64,000 nucleotides of DNA from Maylandia zebra (taxonomy: Eukaryota > Chordata > Actinopteri > Cichliformes > Cichlidae): assembly GCF_041146795.1 (NCBI RefSeq), contig NC_135170.1, positions 33,125,033-33,189,032 of the forward strand. Direction: 5' to 3'. The notes below the pieces were generated by a model that worked only from the letters and a program-made list of their open reading frames with translations, was not told the origin of the DNA and searched no databases. The translations under genes were made by a program, and so were the position numbers. Shown here piece after piece: positions 48,328 through 64,000 of this stretch. Each line of letters begins with the position of its first letter. Position 1 is the stretch's first letter.

Positions 48328-49445
48328 GACTAGTAAAGTTAATTTAAAAAGTAAATAAAAATATTAATTCTTAAATAAAATAAGTGAAATCTGACTTTGT
48401 ACCAAAATATTACACCTGGACAGAACCTACAAAGTTATTGTTTCCTTATAAATGAGACACATACTCTAAAGAAATACATCAGAAATACATAATATCAGAA
48501 ATAATAAACTGCTGTTTTCATGGCATTTCAACAAAAGTACAACATACAAAATATTTTTTTTCTTAATGTCCCCGAAACAGCTTCTTGTTTATAAAATTAC
48601 CAGAAGATCCAGTATGCTAATAATAACAAAATCAGTTTTAAATCATATTCATGTGGGAGGTTCCGATATTACATAGAACTCTGATGAAGATGAAAAAAAC
48701 AAACATATAAAATAAAAAAATAAAAATTGTTTTTATGTATTTCTCCAATTGTGAAATTTTGCTGAAACAATAAAGATTTAAAACATAGCACATTTATTCT
48801 GAAATGTAGACAAGCATTGGCCAGGTATCCTATAATATCAGTACATCATACCTGCATTGACAGGAGTCATACGATGCATATCTACATTAATACTGTAATA
48901 CTGCGCTGTAATAGGCTTTATTTATTTTGACAGTATAAACAGGAAATGAAAGGACACATTACATCTAGTTTGAATATAGAAACTGACCTTCAGAGCAAAA
49001 CTTGTTGTTCTTACCAACACTCATAATTTGGATACTAACACTATACACAAGTTCAGAACAGCAGTGATGCAATCACATTAACTTAAATCTTTCAAAATAA
49101 AAGACTGCTTTCTAAAGTTCTACCTGTAATGTTTACAGCACTTAGAATCAGAGGGAGAGCAGCTGGATGTAAAATTTATCTCATGAAAATAAAGGAGGTG
49201 AAGGACCACACAGTAATTAACACCACATATATTAAGCCAACATTATAATCAGTGAAACACAGCAGGTGCTCATAAAAGAGTGACCTCTGGTCTCTCCATC
49301 CATCTATAAAGGGTTAACATTAAGGAGAAACTAATTATTATATCAATAATCTTATCATTCATCTTTATTTAATGGGTATGTTCAAATACATCTCACAGAT
49401 AGTTCAGAAATAAAAACATCACAGCAGCAGCCAGGCGGTGGATGC
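47801..49445. other. Intergenic region between mprip promoter and u2af2 3' end
   Basis: AT-rich spacer with a CA microsatellite. No coding sequence supported. Confidence 0.6.
48273..48325. repeat. CA microsatellite
   Basis: About 26 uninterrupted CA units. Confidence 0.97.
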
Positions 49446-51714
49446 AAGCATTTATTTGAGGCGATGGCGTGGAAGGATGGGGAGTTGTACAAACTAAACA
49501 TGTTTTAAACCTTTGAACCATTCAAAACTGTAGAAAATACAGCAGTGTGTTTATCACCATCTGATGTGTTCTGTTTATTACAATAAAATACACATTTGCC
49601 TACAGAACATCGCTGCATGTGCAAATACGGCTTTCCTTCCAGTCTCTGGTGTCTTAGTTCATATTTGTGCCTGCACTTTCTAAGCAGATTTAAGATACTT
49701 CAGAATAAATTAATTTCATACATTTTCTTCAACAGATGCAAAACAGCAGCACACAAACAATAAAGCTTAAAAAATGCTCAGTTGGCTATCTACACAACTT
49801 AAAGGTGCTTTTCTCAGCATGTGTTCATCTGCTTTGTGGTTTTAATTAAGACCATGGTTACTTCGTCTGATTTTGAAAATTAATTTCTGAATATTTATGG
49901 TTAGACGGACACAGTCGACCTTTTGTTAAACCCTTGCACCTTTTTTTACTGTCACTACAACAGGTTATTCACAAAAATAACGCAGGAAAGTGACATGATG
50001 TGTGGAAACTGATTAAAACCAACAACGGAAGAAGCGAAAATTACTTTTTTGAATTTTAACTTCTAGTCCCCCAATCATGGACTTCCTGTTTAATAGAAAG
50101 AGACCCAGTCAAGCAGCAGAAGGCGAAGATTTTATGAGCCGAATCTGCCTCCCTGTAAGAAAAACTAACCATTTAAGTTAGGACATTTTATCAACACTAG
50201 GTACTAACTAATACTAAAACTAAGATACAACATAAACATTTTTATTAGCTGTTTGGCTCCATACATTCAATTCATTGAAAAAGTCACACTCAGCCCCCTG
50301 CTGGTCTTCTGGATGAACTACAGCCACCTTTGGGAATACCAGGAAGTGGAATCGCTCTCTAATAAATGTAGAAAACGTGTTAAAATGTATTTAAAAATCG
50401 TATTTAAAGGTCTGAAACACTGCTGCATCCCCTATGAAGGCAGCAACGTATAAAATATTTCTGTATCCGAGTTTTAGTAAAACCGCTAGCTTTCATGACT
50501 GATCACGAGTTCTGATCTTTACCCAGGTCAAAGTTATCAGTAATCAATAATAAACCAAGCTGAAAAGTGCTGCAAATAATGATGGAGCTACACAGCTTGG
50601 CCAGAAGGAGGCGTTTTTGTTTTTTGTTTTTTTACCTGTAACCTAACAAAGTATCACAACAGCCAAATACACATTTGTTGCTCTAACAAAGTTCCTCTAA
50701 AAATAGCCTCACACCTTGGCAGACATCCTGAAACTGCTCTGGGCACTTTTTTTGTGAAGCATTATCAAAATTTACTTTAATTTCAGTGACGAGCGGCACA
50801 TTAAAACTGCTTGTGGAGAATCACAAATCGAATCTGATAAAAAAAAATTCCCCAGATGCTGTCTGCACTTCTCACATTGTATTTTTTAAAAACTTTGATG
50901 TTTTTTTTTTCATTCTTCCCAAAATTGGCTAATCAGAATAAGGTAAGCTTTTTGGGAAGGAAAGGGGGGGGGGTCTTAAAGACGCAGGATCTACAATGGT
51001 GTGTTTCACAGAAAGGATGAAAGTGAATAACAGTGTTTTTGAACAGAATCATGCAGAGCTGCTTTAGTGGAGTCCCAGAATAAAGGTGCAGAGTTAGAAA
51101 TGAGAATCACATACACCCCTCAGGTGGAGGGTTTAACCATGGGTCAACTGTCCCTTTGTCTGATCAAAAGTTTCCAGCTGAAACTTTTCAAATTTGATTT
51201 TGATTACTCTCGAATTAAAGCAGCTTTTAGTGTTTCGCCAATCGAATGTATCTCTGACAGTATTTACAAAGTCGCCATTCAGGCTTTACTGACATGAAAC
51301 AAGTCAACATTTGGTCTATGTAAGCAGCACACAGCACTGTATATGTTTAAGGAACATTAACATGTGACATATATAGCAGGAAATATTACTCTCGAAAAAT
51401 AAATAAATAAATAAATGAACACCTTTCTTTTTCTCAAAGCCACGGAAGAAACATTACGATGGCTTTTCAAACCCGAAATGAACGTTTGTGCTCAGGAAGA
51501 AAATCCAGACATTTGACGGTTGTTTTTTTTCTCGTACAGTGCATACTTGATAGATAGCTACTCTGAAATTGTCAGGCAGTATTAGTGTAGGTAAGATACA
51601 TGTCACATTCATTCTACGGCAAATGTTATGTATACTACAGTATCTTTTAAGTTCAGAATGAGTTCACTCACAGTCTGGGTGTTAGGCAAAAGCTGGAAGT
51701 TATTTAGTACTGAA

Positions 51715-51777
<63 letters not shown>

Positions 51778-51904
51778 GTCCAGCAATAAAACTGCTCCAG
51801 CTCTGGTCTCTAAAGGACAGGATCACGACGATCAGAGGAGGAGGGAAGCAGACTGACGCCCAGCCCACAAACAGAAAACGAGGAGGAGGGACGTGTCTGT
51901 GCTT
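49446..51904 (-). other. u2af2: Predicted u2af2 3' UTR
   Basis: About 2.4 kb after the u2af2 stop without frames, with a minus-strand AATAAA at 49456-49451 that would end the message near 49.43 kb. It includes a CA microsatellite (51715-51773). Extent inferred; a shorter UTR is possible. Confidence 0.45.
51715..51773. repeat. CA microsatellite in predicted u2af2 3' UTR
   Basis: About 29 uninterrupted CA units close to the stop codon. Confidence 0.97.
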
Positions 51905-61745
<9,841 letters not shown>

Positions 61746-63329
61746 CTGTGAGGTCAGGAAAAACACGGGATGACAAACACGACAGAGCAGCGGCGCTTCT
61801 TTTTTGAGCAATAAAACCAAATGTTTTCAGGCTGTACCGACACCGCTTTACTTCAGGTACACTCCGAATGATTTTACTCGTCCACCTCACCTGAGATCAG
61901 CCTGGTTCCCAGGAAATAAAACTAAGTTGACATCTCTAGTTTCACAGGAGTTTGCCCAGAATATTGGAAAGCTTCAATAAACTCTGAGTTCAACATAAAA
62001 ATTTTCCCCAGTGAGCATCCAGGCCAGTAGATCAGAGTTTTACTGGCCTCTTTTACTTACCGGCAGCTTAATTTCAAAGAATATTACTTAATTTATCAGC
62101 ACATTTAGGGGATAATATAAAAGTATAAGAGAGGAAAAACATCAGCTAAAGCAGTGCTAGAGCAAATACTGAGACCGGTGGCTGGATTTAAAGATACAGA
62201 CAGTTTTCATTTCTTCCTCATTCAGTTGGCTGTCGTGTCATCGCCATCAGTGACCAACCAGCCCTAACCTGCTGCTCTGGAGATGGACAACAAGGACCTT
62301 GTTATGGACAAACTTTAAACAGATGTGGATCCATGGCAGTCAGAATTCTTATTTCTTTTGTACCTTAAAGACTTGAGAGAAAAAAGACTTTACACATATT
62401 CAGACAGACAGCACAAGGTTAGGGTCTCTGCTGATGAAGTCCTGAACATCAGAGGGTTAATGATGTCTGGTGGTTTAATGGCCTTTTAATGTGAAAATAC
62501 TGACTCTAAGAAGAAAGTAGCCATTAGTGAAGGTTCGTTTTGATCGGTGGAAACAGCGTCACTTGCCCGAATGGGTCAGCAGCTCATAACCCTGGTGTGG
62601 TTGTTTTTTAACCTCACAGGCTGTGATATCGCTGTAATTTTCCATCAGTAGAAGCACAATTTACTACTGTGGATGTGACAGTGCAAACAGCTCTGCTGGA
62701 GATGAGTGGGGGTGTCAGCCTCTTTTTGCAGAATTGATTATTTTCATGTCATTCCATTAACTCTTTAATCTTTTGAGTTCTACAGATAATTGCTTCATAA
62801 TTATGGTGTAAATATTTAATAGATCTACCCTTTTCACCGCTGATAATTAAAGAAATTCTCCTTTCTGTAGTACCTGCAGGGTCTGACACCCTTGGATATG
62901 TTGCTGATCATATAGCTCTGAGAAAAGTGGCAGTTTAATGTGGCCTTTCTTCTTGGCTGTACAGTTCTTAAGACCTTTTAACAAATCGATAAGAGGTATT
63001 CTTGTTTTCTGTGTGGATCTGATCCAGCTGTACCGGAGCTCTTTGATTAAATGTCAGGCTGTGGACGAGGTCTGTTTGACTTTTTATTCTTTCTTTGTGA
63101 CTGGAAACCTTGTTTAACTTCGCTGGCATGTTTTTATTATTGCAGGTATATTACGCATTATAAGAGATTAATAACACCTAAATGAATGAATATAATAGCA
63201 AATATTCACTGGAGAAGCTGGGAAAAAGTTAAAAAGATTCAAAATTGATATTGGGTTAAGTCTGACTGCTGTGACATCATTCAAAGATGTTAGTGATGGG
63301 AGAGTTGGACCGCTGCATAAAGTTATCCC

Positions 63330-63500
63330 AGCTTATCCCAAGTATTCTCAGTGGCACCGGGTGTGCAGTCTGCATTGGCCAAGAAGTGTGTGAAAATCAT
63401 GTCTCATGCTTACTGAACCACTCTTGCACAATCTGAGCCCAACGAATCCTGGCATCATTATCTTGGAATATGCTGACCAAATGAAGGAACATCTGATCAC
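63330..63500 (-). pseudogene. Tc1/mariner transposase fragment
   Basis: On the minus strand about 63408-63475 reads FQDNDARIRWAQIVQEWF, matching the catalytic-domain word DDNARPHRA-IVQEWF of Tc1/mariner transposases. The first catalytic Asp pair reads DN in place of DDN (shifted), so it is inactive. It is only a fragment. Confidence 0.7.
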
Positions 63501-63535
63501 AAAACAATATTCTACTCTTTTCTTTACAATTTTTA

Positions 63536-63537
<2 letters not shown>

Positions 63538-63589
<52 letters not shown>

Positions 63590-63595
63590 GTATAT
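63538..63595. repeat. CA microsatellite followed by TA/TG repeat
   Basis: About 22 CA units, then ATATATATGTATAT. Confidence 0.95.
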
Positions 63596-64000
63596 TTTCA
63601 TAGGCACGTGAGCTTGTGAAACATAATATATTTTTAATAATATATTTTTGACTAACACGACTTGAATGAATTTTCATTCATCCAAGTAATAAAAAAAATT
63701 TTAGCCAATGAAATATGAAAAAAATTTAAATTTCAATTAAAATTTTAATTATTAAAATGTATAAAATAAAATGACATTTTGACAGAACTTCAAAACAGAT
63801 AATAAATAATAAATGAAATAGGCTTTAAAATAGTATTAAAAATAATAAACTAGTGTAGGGATTACATATGCAGATACACGCAGACATAAGTATAAAGTGA
63901 TGATAAGTATGTGTTAAGCTCAGCTCCAACTCCTCATTATTACTGAAACAATTACAAATAAACTGTTTCCTTCATTTTTTTGTCCTTTTCTAATTTCTTC

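Larger units (their letters stand above)
61746..64000 (-). other. u2af2 first intron (5' part of gene beyond the window)
   Basis: AT-rich sequence upstream of the RS exon. I searched it by eye for the family start MSDFDEFERQL on the minus strand and found none. It has a Tc1 fragment near 63330-63500 and a CA/TA microsatellite (63538-63595). Confidence 0.55.

Noticed and set aside
61746..64000. First coding exon of u2af2 inside the window
   Set aside because: No minus-strand sequence coding a start like MSDFDEFERQL with a suitable donor was found.

Overview
The window looks like nuclear DNA of a ray-finned (teleost) fish. It has vertebrate-type split genes with GT-AG introns, long AT-rich introns, many CA/GT microsatellites, and many fish-type transposon remains (Tc1/mariner, hAT, pogo-like, piggyBac-like, tRNA-SINE and LINE tails). 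A percomorph, perhaps a cichlid, is my guess; that is inference and was not tested.

Four protein-coding genes could be assembled exon by exon, with splice sites and reading phases that close. (1) An SBK1-like serine/threonine kinase on the + strand: coding exons at about 2.4, 6.8 and 8.2-9.0 kb, 398 aa, 3' UTR to about 10.57 kb. (2) A compact RAI1/TCF20-family chromatin protein on the - strand: coding 21.38 to 18.86 kb, 677 aa, with a C-terminal extended PHD module and a predicted non-coding first exon near 22.4 kb. (3) mprip, the myosin phosphatase Rho-interacting protein gene, on the - strand: start codon at 47,626, stop at 24,511, 22 coding exons, about 1,572 aa, two PH domains and long coiled coils. 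One 2,037-bp coiled-coil exon is in phase at both ends and could be skipped. (4) u2af2, the large subunit of the U2 auxiliary splicing factor, on the - strand: ten coding exons from 61,745 to 51,905, with the first coding exon apparently beyond the right edge.

The rest is intronic or intergenic. 1-2.4 kb is upstream of the kinase; 10.6-18.8 kb is a gene desert with nested repeats; 22.8-24.2 kb holds a pogo-like element; 47.6-49.4 kb separates mprip from u2af2. The mprip introns carry several decayed Tc1-like copies in both orientations. The u2af2 introns carry a hAT element and a roughly 1.5-kb element with long terminal inverted repeats.

The genes do not form one pathway: they are a kinase, a chromatin reader, an actomyosin/Rho scaffold and a splicing factor. 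The arrangement recalls human linkages (RAI1 with MPRIP on 17p11.2; SBK2/SBK3 with U2AF2 on 19q13.42) and may be an ancestral gene neighbourhood. No bacterial-type system, CRISPR array or clearly new multi-gene system was seen. The most novel items are the compact RAI1/TCF20 relative with SUMO-interaction-like motifs, the skippable giant mprip exon, the unusual u2af2 C-terminus, and several well-formed palindromes and nested transposons.
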